NCBI GenBank assembly: GCA_014529385.2
Contig: CM043953.1
Span: forward strand, 115,914,049-115,978,048
Length of the DNA stretch: 64,000 nucleotides
Source: Adiantum capillus-veneris
Taxonomy: Eukaryota; Streptophyta; Polypodiopsida; Polypodiales; Pteridaceae
Reading direction: 5' to 3'
The notes beneath the pieces are model-generated. The model did no database searches. It worked only from the letters and a program-made list of their open reading frames with translations, and was not told where the DNA came from. Within the stretch, counting starts at the first letter, position 1. Each line of letters starts with the position of its first letter. The translations under genes were made by a program, and so were the position numbers. Positions 55,419 to 64,000 of this stretch are shown here, piece after piece.

Positions 55419-56132
55419 TCTTCTTCGAGTACCTTCAGCTTCGAGCTTTGAGCTTCGGGATTACAGGTTGCAGGTTGCAGATTTCAGGTTCTAGGTTCTA
55501 GGTTACAGGAACAGGGACAGGGACAGGTACAGGTGATTCAAACAGGTACAGGTAGCTGGAGTACAGTGATGTCACTTGCAGTTGTTGTGGGAATGCATCA
55601 CTTGGCGCCTATTTGAGCGCATTGTCTGTTGGATTGTACGTTACTTGTGGAAACTGCCATTGTACGCCTTTGTGGAGCCATATATGGTTTTATTTGGCAG
55701 TCCCAGCCATTTCTGAGACTTGGTCTGGAAGATAGTCATTTCTGAGACTTGACTATACGCGATTTGCATTAGCTTTCGTGTGAGGGTCGATAGCGTGAGG
55801 TTTTTATTGAGCTGGGGGATTCTCAAATGTGGAGATCCTTTCGGTGATACAGGTAGCTGGAGCACCCTTTTCGTGACCTCGCCATAGGCTATGTACTAGT
55901 GAGTCCTACTTGATGCTCGGGTTCTATTGTTGACAGTTTATGCGTACATAGACAGTCTATATTTTGGGTTCCTACTACTCTACTTCTGGGGAAACTCTGT
56001 CGAAATTTTCCCAAGTTATGATGGCTGGTTTTTTGGTATTTTGAGCCATTTATGCTGTTATGCTGCTGAAATTTTGGCAAAATCAGAGGTTGAGTCAGGT
56101 GTGCCTTCTTGGGAGCTTCATGGTTGGCTTTA
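55419..56132 (+). other. Family-2 leader
   Basis: Untranslated leader with short AGGT/ACAGG-rich repeats near 55460-55555 (variants of CAGGTTGCAGG and ACAGGGACAGG). The segment GATACAGGTAGCTGGAG near 55848 repeats CAGGTAGCTGGAG near 55549. No ORF0a counterpart was seen. Confidence 0.6.
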
Positions 56133-56351
56133 ATGGATGATCAAAATGGCCCTCAGTTCACTCCTTTTCATTTAACTCAAAGAATTCAGATTAATGTTCA
56201 TGTGTCCAGGAAGATCTTTTTCCAGCAGCGCATAGTCTTTATGTTTGGGCCAAGAAGATTGAGAGAGATCCTGGAATGTCCTTTGCCTGTTGTCATTCCG
56301 ATGATCAACTATGAAAACTCATTTGATGTGCATGTGTTTGTTCTCATCTAA
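56133..56351 (+). CDS. ORF0 of family 2, conserved pre-gag small protein
   Basis: This 72-codon ORF begins MDDQNGPQFTPFHL; an in-frame ATG 8 codons upstream is not conserved. The stop lies 84 bp before the gag ATG, against 85 bp in family 1. It aligns end to end without gaps with ORF0b of family 1, about 39 of 72 identical by eye. Strong blocks are VSRKI-FQQR-VFMFG-RR, REIL and NSFDV. Its predicted composition is basic, with a hydrophobic C-terminus. The function is unknown; an RNA-binding or assembly accessory would fit the basic character, but that is a guess. Confidence 0.7.
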   Translation: MDDQNGPQFTPFHLTQRIQINVHVSRKIFFQQRIVFMFGPRRLREILECPLPVVIPMINYENSFDVHVFVLI

Positions 56352-56435
56352 AGCTGAGCTCCATTGAAGTTTCTGGGGATTGGGTAGTGAAAAGTTTTGG
56401 GTTCTTGCACGTGTGTTTGAAGGGGTTCTCTAGCC

Positions 56436-58730
56436 ATGGCTTTCTCTTATCCGGAGTTTCATGGAAGAAGTGATGAAGATGTGGAGGACTTTCTGGAAAA
56501 GATGGAGGTTGCCTGCATTAGCAACCAGATTCATGACCCTACGCAAATGTTACGCCTTCTCCAAATTTGTTTGAAGAGTGATGCACGAGCTTGGTCCAAA
56601 GCATTTGAAGAGGAGTTGCGTATGGCTGATCCACCTATAAGATTGAGTTGGGACAATCTAAGGCATGGATTGGAAGTGGAGTTTGTGAAGATAGAAGATC
56701 CTGACAAAGTGTGGCAAGAAGTACAGGCTTTGGTACAAAAGGAAGGTGAGCCAGTAGATGTGTACATACGAAAGTTTTCATTGGCATGGGAGCGAATGTG
56801 CAAGGCTTTAGCACCACAGGTACCCCCGCCTGACATGATGAAGAAGGACAGGTTCTTGGCTGGTCTTTGGGAGAATATACGTTGGAGAGTAGAGCTAAAG
56901 AAGCCTAGGACATATGAAGATGCACTAGAGGTAGCAAGGAACAAAGAGTGGAAGCTGAGAAAAATGAGCCAGTTAGGGGTGGAGTCTTTGCCCATGAGAG
57001 CTGAATTTCAGCCTATGGACTCTTTACAAGGTCGTATGTCAGGGGTTCATCATGAACCAGTGGTTCCTGTTACTACTCAGGTTATGCCAACAGTGGTCAC
57101 TACAGCAGTGCAAGATGATGGCCTAAGGCAAGACATGAGGCAAGTGGTTGATCTGATGAAGAATCTCAGCCTAAACATGCTAGGTCAAGTGGGAAATAAT
57201 CGAGGTCGAGGGCGGTTTGCAAATCAGCCAGGAGGTGAAGAAAGACCTAGGAATGGTGCTGGACAAAGTAATAGTAGGTTTTGGAGGCAGACGCCCACAT
57301 GTTATAATTGTGGAGAGTTGGGTCACATCAGCCCGCAATGTGATAAGCCACCAAGGATGGGGGGAGACATGTATCCATTGCCAAGACAGGTGCTAACTAG
57401 ATCAAATGATTATGGCATCGAAATTAAGGGAGACGAAGGAACCAGTGGTCTGACCCAGGAGGAAAAAGGAAAGACAAAAGTGCTAAGTGTAGTCACCTTG
57501 GAGAAGGCATCAAAGCTAGAGGATACATTAGTGATGCCTATTGGGAAGAGGACCACAGAGGATAAGGAAGGAAGAAGTGCCTCAGGTCCTAGTAAGAAGA
57601 AAGGAAAGAGCCATGAAGGCGAGGATGTCAAGGCCAAGAGGAAAAGGAGAGCTCGTCGAAAGTTTCATGTTTCAGATTTTCCACTAGGGGATGGGCAATT
57701 AAGCTATGACTTGAAGGAGGATCTGACGAGCAGGAAGGCAGATGTTACTTTTGGGCAGCTCATAGAAATGGTTCCTAAACTAAAGCGACAGTGGAAGAGG
57801 ATGGTTAACCCAATGGAGAAAGAGCCAGAGAGAGGTTCAGTGAAGGTGTTGGCAATGGACGAGCTACCAGACATTTGTCCAATAGTAGATGTGTGGCATA
57901 AAAGGAAAAATTTGGGACAAGTTTATGTGGATGGCGGAGCCCAAATATGCGTCATAACACACTCATGCGTTGAGAAGATGGGTCTCACAGTGGCTGGGGT
58001 GTCAGGTTTTCGGATCAGATTGGCAAACCATCAAAAAGTAAAATGCTTGGGTGTTGTAAAGAGCTTAGAAGTGGAGGCATATGATGCAAAGGCAGTGGTT
58101 GATTTTCATGTGATGCCAGCAGGGTTGGGAGCATATCCTATTATACTGGGCAGACCATGGTTACGTGCAGTGGGAGCTGTTCAAGATTGGCGACATGGTA
58201 CGATTAGCCTCTATGGAAAGACAGGTACCAAGAAGCTTTATAATATGGACACAAGGAAACGATTAGAGGATCTTTATGAAGATGAGGATGAGTCTAGTGA
58301 TGAAGACTCTTCCACGGTGACAGATGAGGATAGTGATAGCACTACCAGTAGTGATGAGGATGCTGATGTTTCATTTCTTTTTATGGACAAAGAAATCCAG
58401 GAGGATGGTTTAGTTGCATTTGCGAATGAGGATGAAAGTGAAGGGCCTTATGAAGTGATTGAAGGGCTGATGCAAACCAAGGTTGAGTTTCCAAAGAAGA
58501 GGGAATTGATGACACAAATGATCAGTGGAGACCTCTCAGCTATGGAGAAGGAGATATATTTGCACATGCAGGTCTATGCCAAAGTAATTGATGATTTTCT
58601 TGATGGGAGGTTGATAAATGGCATCTCTACAGGTTTTCCTTGGGAACCAGGTGAAAGTTTGATTAAGCTTTTGATGCAAGGAATGCCAAGTGTTTTTGTG
58701 TGGGATCCAGGTGGAATGAGCATCTACTAG
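56436..58730 (+). CDS. Family-2 Gag-protease polyprotein, intact
   Basis: 764 codons from ATG 56436 (CCATGGC context) are uninterrupted. The retrotransposon-gag domain covers about residues 5-180 (ARAWSKAF, VWQEVQALVQ, MMKKDRFLAGLW). The zinc knuckle CYNCGELGHISPQC is at 289-302 (CX2CX4HX4C). A Lys/Arg-rich stretch at 388-409 could be a nuclear-localisation signal. The protease has VDGGAQICVI (DGG at 499-501 in place of the usual DTG/DSG) and PIILGRPWL (568-576). An acidic Ser/Asp/Glu tail (about 611-650) and a 110-residue C-terminus without RT motifs follow. It supplies particle proteins but not replication enzymes. Confidence 0.9.
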   Translation: MAFSYPEFHGRSDEDVEDFLEKMEVACISNQIHDPTQMLRLLQICLKSDARAWSKAFEEELRMADPPIRLSWDNLRHGLEVEFVKIEDPDKVWQEVQALVQKEGEPVDVYIRKFSLAWERMCKALAPQVPPPDMMKKDRFLAGLWENIRWRVELKKPRTYEDALEVARNKEWKLRKMSQLGVESLPMRAEFQPMDSLQGRMSGVHHEPVVPVTTQVMPTVVTTAVQDDGLRQDMRQVVDLMKNLSLNMLGQVGNNRGRGRFANQPGGEERPRNGAGQSNSRFWRQTPTCYNCGELGHISPQCDKPPRMGGDMYPLPRQVLTRSNDYGIEIKGDEGTSGLTQEEKGKTKVLSVVTLEKASKLEDTLVMPIGKRTTEDKEGRSASGPSKKKGKSHEGEDVKAKRKRRARRKFHVSDFPLGDGQLSYDLKEDLTSRKADVTFGQLIEMVPKLKRQWKRMVNPMEKEPERGSVKVLAMDELPDICPIVDVWHKRKNLGQVYVDGGAQICVITHSCVEKMGLTVAGVSGFRIRLANHQKVKCLGVVKSLEVEAYDAKAVVDFHVMPAGLGAYPIILGRPWLRAVGAVQDWRHGTISLYGKTGTKKLYNMDTRKRLEDLYEDEDESSDEDSSTVTDEDSDSTTSSDEDADVSFLFMDKEIQEDGLVAFANEDESEGPYEVIEGLMQTKVEFPKKRELMTQMISGDLSAMEKEIYLHMQVYAKVIDDFLDGRLINGISTGFPWEPGESLIKLLMQGMPSVFVWDPGGMSIY

Positions 58731-58759
58731 TGTTGCTGCTGCTGAGCATGAATGCTCTA

Positions 58760-58783
58760 GCAGGCTAGGGGGTGGGCAAATTA
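58760..58783 (+). promoter_or_regulatory. Polypurine tract of family 2
   Basis: GCAGGCTAGGGGGTGGGCAA lies a few bases before the 3' LTR start TGTCAGGAG at 58784. Confidence 0.6.
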
Positions 58784-59925
58784 TGTCAGGAGTTTTTTGG
58801 AGCAAGGGATTGCGCATATGTACATATACATGCATGGTGCATCAAATAAAGAATTGCCCATTTTCCAGAGCTAGGTGGTTACGTGGGGCCCACATGTGTA
58901 CAGGTAGGACAGCATGTACATAGTGCAGCAATTTTCACTATTATCAGTACTAGTGTGTTTTTTCTACAATAAGTAGGAGTTGGTAGCGTGTAAAACTTCT
59001 CGAGGAAGCTATCCGCGGGTCGACGACATGAGGTCAGCAGGTGCGTCAGATGGCATCTAGTGGCGTCAAGAGGGCGAACGAGGTCAATATTTGCACGCAG
59101 ATGAAGACGGACACAACGTGGGTGTTTTCTTGTGAGAGTTACGCAGAAAGGTCATCATTAGGATCACTTTTTGGGGCCACTTCACGTGGTGGAGAGATGC
59201 ATTATTGGCAAAAAGCTGAGTGCCAGGTGTGCGGATGATGCAAAAAGGTGACAACTATGCACTGCGAGGTCAGTTTTTTGCCTGTTCGGGGTCCGTTTGA
59301 GGTCATCTAAAAGGCCAAGGGTGCCCAAGTAATAAAGCTAAGTGTGGGAACTGAAAAAACAGAGAGAAGACCAGAAAAAAACGTGGAGAAGAGAGGAGGA
59401 ACAGCCGCAGCTGTGTTTTTGCTCATTTTGGAGCCTGTTTTGGCCGTAAACTGCTCATCCGAGGTCGGATTTGAGCACTTTGACATTGTAGACTGGGGTT
59501 TTGGGCCGTTCTAGACGCGATGGCGCTGTCCATTTTGCCAAATTCCTCACTCTTTTCCTGCTGTTTTTCTGTGTAAGTTTCTCTTATGAGCGAAGTTTCT
59601 GCTCCAGTTTGTGATTGTATCTAGCTTATTTTACCCATATTGTGTGAGCTGTTTGCCCCATTGGTGTTGGCCCAAGCTCATTTGTATCTAAACATCAGAA
59701 ATTCTCCTCTTTTGAGCTGAGTTTTTTGGGTGTGTGTGTGTGTGTGTGTCTGTGTGGAGTGGGCAAGTGGATAGTCTCTCTCCTCTCACTCCAGAGGTGT
59801 GTTCTTTGTCTCGGCCAGGTGTGTTGTGTAAGCCGAGTGGTGCCCCATAGTGTGTGTGTGTATCTTCCCAAGAGTGTGTATCGGGTCGTTATAGAGGCGC
59901 TGTGTGTGTTTTCATCCCGCCCACA
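58784..59925 (+). repeat. Family-2 3' LTR
   Basis: 1,142 bp, the partner of 54251-55394. It is followed by ACGG. Confidence 0.9.
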
Positions 59926-60599
59926 ACGGTTGATGGTTTTGTGAGGAGGCCCAGATACATGGACACCCACTTGTCTCATGGGATACGATGTGCTATCGAC
60001 CAGATACACACATCTTCACACCAGCTGGCGGATCGAGACTGGGAGATACAACGGAGTACCAGCAGAGGCCAGGACATGCCCCCTGTGTGACATCGAGCCT
60101 GAGATAGAGTTGCACTACACATGCCACTACCCCGACTACTACGAGATATGAGGCCGCTTCCATTGCTTGTTCAGAGAGGGCTCTGGACCATTCTCCAGAG
60201 TCATGTAGTACGAGGATCAGAGATGCTTGGGTTTGTTTTTTCTCGAGCTACACAGACACAGAGAGAGCTTGATGAGAGGAGAGGCTAGCCAGTCTCAGAG
60301 ACAGATCATAGATTTCTTTAGAGCTGCCACTGGACACCCGGAGGAGTTACTACCACAGCACAGTTCATCGTCTCACACCAGAGGCACACTGTTCGATCGA
60401 GCGATTGAGCTGGGGAGATCCAGATGCCCATGACTGTGGAGGACTACACAGCATCGGCAGACGCTGCATCAGAGGATTCGGATCACTTTGGCTCGACATG
60501 CACGATGCCCGGTCAGACTACTGACCATGGAGGAGATTGATGAGATCCGCTAGCGACCGATGCTGGATCTCTTGTGATCTAGCTATCCTAGCTAGCTGC
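59926..60599 (+). pseudogene. LINE-type ORF2 C-terminal region, right half
   Basis: The frame from 54250 continues as TVDGFVRRPRYMDTHLSHG ... SSHQLA. After a one-base shift near 60030 it reads IETGRYNGVPAEARTCPLCD, then ELHYTCHYPDYYEI, TGA (60149-60151, CGA expected) and GRFHCLFREG. The C-P-L-C ... H-Y-T-C cluster is the C-terminal zinc-finger-like motif seen in several LINE clades. An open tail with RQIIDFFRAATGHPEELL follows, then more stops. Confidence 0.65.
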
Positions 60600-60777
60600 T
60601 TAGTTCACACCTAGTAGTTTAGGATTCCATGGTATTTTATTGTGACATTTGTCATTTCATTTTTGTCATCTTTTTACTCTGACTTTGTATCAGATCCACC
60701 ACATTGTAACATTTTGGTCTCATAGGTCACTTTGGCCTTTTGAAGACGTTAATATAACATTTCATTTTCATTTCATT

Positions 60778-60822
<45 letters not shown>

Positions 60823-60848
60823 CACACACACACACACACACACACACA
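60600..60848 (+). repeat. LINE 3' UTR with CT-TATC-CA tail
   Basis: TAGTTCACACCTAGTAGTTT to TTTCATTTCATTTCT follows the LINE C-terminus and is homologous to 42721-42930 and 44101-44215. It ends in CT (60779-60804), TATC (60805-60822) and CA (60823-60848) microsatellites. Confidence 0.7.
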
Positions 60849-62639
60849 TGTGAACAATGATCTTGCTCTCTCTCATGTATGTGACAATACTCATTATACA
60901 TTGAAATCTATAGCCACAACATTAAGTTGCATAATTTAATTCAAACTTTGCAAATTGTGTGGGCTTTTAAGGGTGCATGACACATAAGCATGGTGAGTGC
61001 CACTTAATGGTGAAGAACGATCAACATGTAAGTCCATCGTAGGATATTTTCATGAATAGAAAAAGTTAACCTGGGCATCATAAGCTTTTGATATATTGAT
61101 TGCTTTTGATATACTTCATGCATCAGGTCCTAGAATTGAGCTTTTAAGTGTGAAACAGTTGAAGAGAGGAGATGGAATTTGAAGAAGTGAAAGAGTAAAA
61201 AAATAGCAACCAGCAATCAAAATACAAGTAAACTTGCATAAGGATATATTCTCATTTTGGTCAAGATGTATGCAAATAGGTGATTTTGTTGCATAAGATC
61301 GGTGTAATTTCCTACCCTCAAAATGCACATATGTAAGTATATGGTGTGAGGAATCAGGACATCAACCCACTTAGCTAGATATGTGGTGTGTCTTCTAGAA
61401 GCTCACTATGTTGTAAAGTCATTATGCATGACATGCCAAGGAATTTTGTTGAAAGCTTCTATAAGAGAGAACATGCTATTGGAGATCGAGGTAGTTTATT
61501 GGAATAGCTAGAATATTTGGTTCAAGAAAAGCTACATCATTGAGCTCTAGCTTGTGTGGAAAGAGTACTATGGTGGAGTTTGTAATATAGTGAAGCATTG
61601 AAATAGGTAACAAAGCTAGTCCATCAAAAGAAGCTTGCATGGACAATTGCTAGAAATTTGAAAATAGTGTAAAACTTGAAACCAAAAGGGTTTTTTTGTT
61701 GACAATCACTCATGCTATTACTTAGGCTTGGATGAAGTTTATGCAGGACTCAAAGAAGAAGTTGGCCTTGAGCTCGTTATTATACTTGCCAAACTTTGGC
61801 AAGTAGCTTCAACCAAGCGGTGTTGCTCAAAGAGTGCTAATATTTCTTGTAGCATAATATGGCACATGCGATTATGTTGAGGGTGATGGCATGTAGAGCT
61901 AAGGAAGGCATGACAAGTTGTTATGTTTTATTCTAGAGCTTAATCCCTCTATCAACACCTTGGTCCTGCAAAGGCAATACATTGTAACATAAATAAACAC
62001 AAAAGAAGATAAAAGCTGATGTCAAAAGCTGAATTAACTCTGTAGAAATAAAGCGGTTAGAATTGCTTGTGTTAGAGCCTAGTCCAAAAATAGTTAAAAA
62101 GTGCTCGCAATATCATGAACGATTTCGACTATATGGCAAGTGTAATGTAAATTATGGTTTGCAAGAAACCTTGCATCACAACACATGCAGATGGATGCCT
62201 TAAAGCTTCATAACCCTCTCACTGCAATTGACTTGCTTTCTTCAGTACATTAAGCCATAGTTTCAAGACATGGAGCCATACACTATCAAGCCACATTTGA
62301 GTTTCCTTAATACACTACTCTAAACATGCCCGAAGGGCCTATCGTTCCCCTTTTTGCAACTTCACCTAACTAGATATTTGTGCATGTTCACTAGAAGCTC
62401 ATGATGTTAAGCACTCTATCAAATACAATGAGAAAGAATATAATTTCCTACATGATAAAATGTACAAAATGTTGTGCTTTTGTTAACAAACAGACTATCA
62501 GAAGAAATGTATATGAAACCAATTCTAATCTTAGATTTTCATTGTAAATGCTTAGCAGTAGATAGTTACCATGTTCTAAGTGTGAACTTGTATACTTGCT
62601 ATTTAGTAATTGTGTTGGACCTAGGATTTGCTAGGCTCT
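60849..62639. other. No gene recognised
   Basis: AT-rich sequence with only short ORFs and no motif, RNA gene or obvious repeat. Confidence 0.5.
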
Positions 62640-63054
62640 AACTAGTAACCACATAGCTACTATAACAAAACTCTAGAGGCACCTTGAGATTGCTTGTCCC
62701 ATCGAGCAATTCTTAACTTACCATATAGAAACTCAGAATTTTTCTCTTTGTAGCTAGCAACTCTACAAACTTACCATATAGGAAACCCAACGGACCTTAT
62801 AAATTTCTGGTTTCATCTAGCAATTACTAACTTACCATATAAAAAATTTGGAATTTCCTACTTGGATCTAGCAACTCCACATACTTACCATTTAGAAAAT
62901 CTAGAGGCACTTTGAATTTGCTAGTTCCATGTAGCAAACTACAACTCACCATATAGGAAATTCTGTAAAATAACAATTTTGCTAGATCCATCTAGAAAAA
63001 AGCTCTAAAGTTTCTAGTTCTATCTAAAAAGTACACAAAACGCAATGGGTGTTG
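62640..63054 (+). repeat. Degenerate tandem repeat field with TTACCATATAG, unit about 57 bp
   Basis: The word (A)CTTACCATATAG or a close variant starts at 62717, 62769, 62829, 62883 and 62944, spaced 52-61 bp. It alternates with CTAGCAACT-type words. The terminal inverted repeat at 63055 carries the same word inverted. This is typical of subterminal repeats in a DNA transposon. Confidence 0.65.
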
Positions 63055-63071
63055 CTATATGGTAACATGTC
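63055..63071 (-). repeat. 17-bp terminal inverted repeat, right
   Basis: CTATATGGTAACATGTC is the inverted partner of 47535-47551 with one mismatch. Confidence 0.6.
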
Positions 63072-63111
63072 CAAAGTTCCTTGTGCTAGCTTTGCAAGTA
63101 TCGTCTGTTGA

Positions 63112-64000
63112 AAGAGCCTCCTCCAAGAAACAGGCAGAGAAAGATATCCTGACCATGACACCATTTCCATCATCACATTATGTCCCATCTACATTCAATT
63201 CCCAGAAACTGCCATAGAATGCAGTCAGCAGCTCGATGAAGTGCTGGAACGAAACAATTACCGGCTAGTGAATACAGATGTGCAAGAAAACCAGATGAAC
63301 GAGCTATTGGAAGTGTGCCCATTGGCGCTTCGTCCTGCCGCAGTCGATGCAATGTCGCTGCCGCCGCAAGCAAACATTAATGGTGTTGAAGAAGCTAGGG
63401 CTGCAATGCCTGGTAGCAATGTAATTGATGATGATGATGGGGAAGGTCGCATGGTGTGCATACAGCTCCCCGACACGTCGCCTCTCTCTGACGGGCAGTG
63501 CGCACGCGACAGGCTAGTGCTCTTAAGCTTGGACCTTGTGCCAAGATCCAGAGAGCTCAGCTTTCTGCCAGCTTCTAAGAAGTGGTTCCAAAGTCTGATA
63601 ACAGCGGTGCAAGCCATTGGGTACACACTCGCCGTATTCCAGCGACTCATACATCACCTCGGCATCAGCCCAGTGGAAGCCATTGGCACATTTCTGTGCA
63701 TAATTGTCACAATTCAGCTGGGGATCCATGCAGGCGTTGTATGCGAACGGGATATACCAACGGCCGCTGCTGCTGCGTCTCAACAGGAAGCAATTCGATT
63801 GGTTTCGGCAAAGGCGGGAGCAGGCAAATCCGAACAGGCATTTTGGGAGGACAGGAGTGAAGTTCAAGGGGATGCTGATGTGTGCGTGGCTGGGCCTTCA
63901 CTGTACTATGCATATCACTATGTGAAGCTAGACATGAAGGTGTGTGCGACGGCGGCGCTCATGTTCTTTGTCGGGCAGACGCTGTTGGCATTTCTACTGA
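63112..64000 (+). CDS. Hypothetical multi-span membrane protein, runs off the window
   Basis: From the TGA at 63109-63111 to the window end, frame 1 is open for 296 codons. The first ATG is at 63295, but coding character (IYIQFPETAIECSQQLDEVL) begins earlier. This is probably an exon that starts after an AG such as the CAG near 63132. The N-terminal half is soluble with an acidic DDDDGEGR. Hydrophobic segments follow: LITAVQAIGYTLAVFQRLIH (about 63595-63654), VEAIGTFLCIIVTIQLGIHA (63676-63735) and, after a charged Ala-rich loop, TAALMFFVGQTLLAFLL at the edge. The block RLIHHLGISPVEAIG loosely resembles membrane proteins common in fungi and lower plants. No function is assigned. Confidence 0.6.

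Larger units (their letters stand above)
54251..59925 (+). mobile_element. Family-2 LTR retrotransposon, gag-pro only
   Basis: This 5,675-bp element has LTRs 54251-55394 and 58784-59925, a PBS at 55401, ORF0 at 56133, an intact Gag-Pro ORF at 56436 and a polypurine run before the 3' LTR. There is no RT, RNase H or integrase. By eye the LTRs differ at roughly 15 positions plus GT-repeat length, so the insertion is fairly recent. It must be, or have been, mobilised in trans. It shares its 18-base PBS with family 1a. Confidence 0.88.

Overview
The window is nuclear DNA of a land plant and is dominated by transposable elements. The organism is most likely a fern: one pentatricopeptide-repeat (PPR) relic (52871-53108) has the GKRTHDDIV / LVDxYGKCGSA wording I associate with fern PPR proteins, and the rest of the window (Tat-lineage Ty3/gypsy elements, a CACTA-like element, LINE and SINE relics, long CT/GA microsatellites) fits a large homosporous-plant genome. 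This assignment is an inference. I see no prokaryotic operons, rRNA genes, CRISPR arrays or organellar genes.

Layout. (1) 1-3743 and 38916-41108 are the two halves of one minus-strand Ty3/gypsy element (family 3): a broken gag, a long leader with repeated palindromes, a tRNA-Asp-type PBS and its 5' LTR (40176-41108). (2) Its leader is split by a 35.2-kb complex (3744-38915) bounded by the 4-bp duplication ATGG. The complex consists of plus-strand family-1a elements (LTRs at 3744, 19938, 31975 and 36239) with minus-strand family-1b elements nested inside. One 1b element is complete (element A, 8122-19276, TSD ATAT). A second, element C (22264-31974), is a copy that carries the same insertion junction. 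Family 1 is Tat-lineage: Gag, protease, RT, degenerate RNase H, a second intact-looking RNase H and integrase. Every copy is broken. (3) 41109-47300 holds a minus-strand LTR with a tRNA-Met-type PBS, a CACTA-like element, minisatellites, a tRNA-derived SINE, and several copies of a 3'-UTR-like repeat that end in CT microsatellites. (4) 47313-63071 begins with a short membrane-protein ORF and is bracketed by 17-bp inverted repeats. Inside are a decayed coding-like tract, a poly(A) retroposon, a Tourist-like MITE, the PPR relic, and a LINE 3' end split by a young gag-pro-only LTR element (family 2, 54251-59925) with an intact 764-residue ORF. (5) 63112-64000 is an open reading frame for a membrane protein that runs off the window.

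The observation I consider most novel is a small protein ORF of 70-72 codons (called ORF0 here) lying between the PBS and gag. It is present in both family 1 (as a tandem pair, ORF0a and ORF0b) and family 2 (single). ORF0b and the family-2 copy are both exactly 72 codons, align without gaps at about 39 of 72 identical residues by eye, and end 84-85 bp before the gag start. The Gag proteins of the two families are far more diverged. This looks like a conserved retrotransposon accessory protein that I do not recognise.
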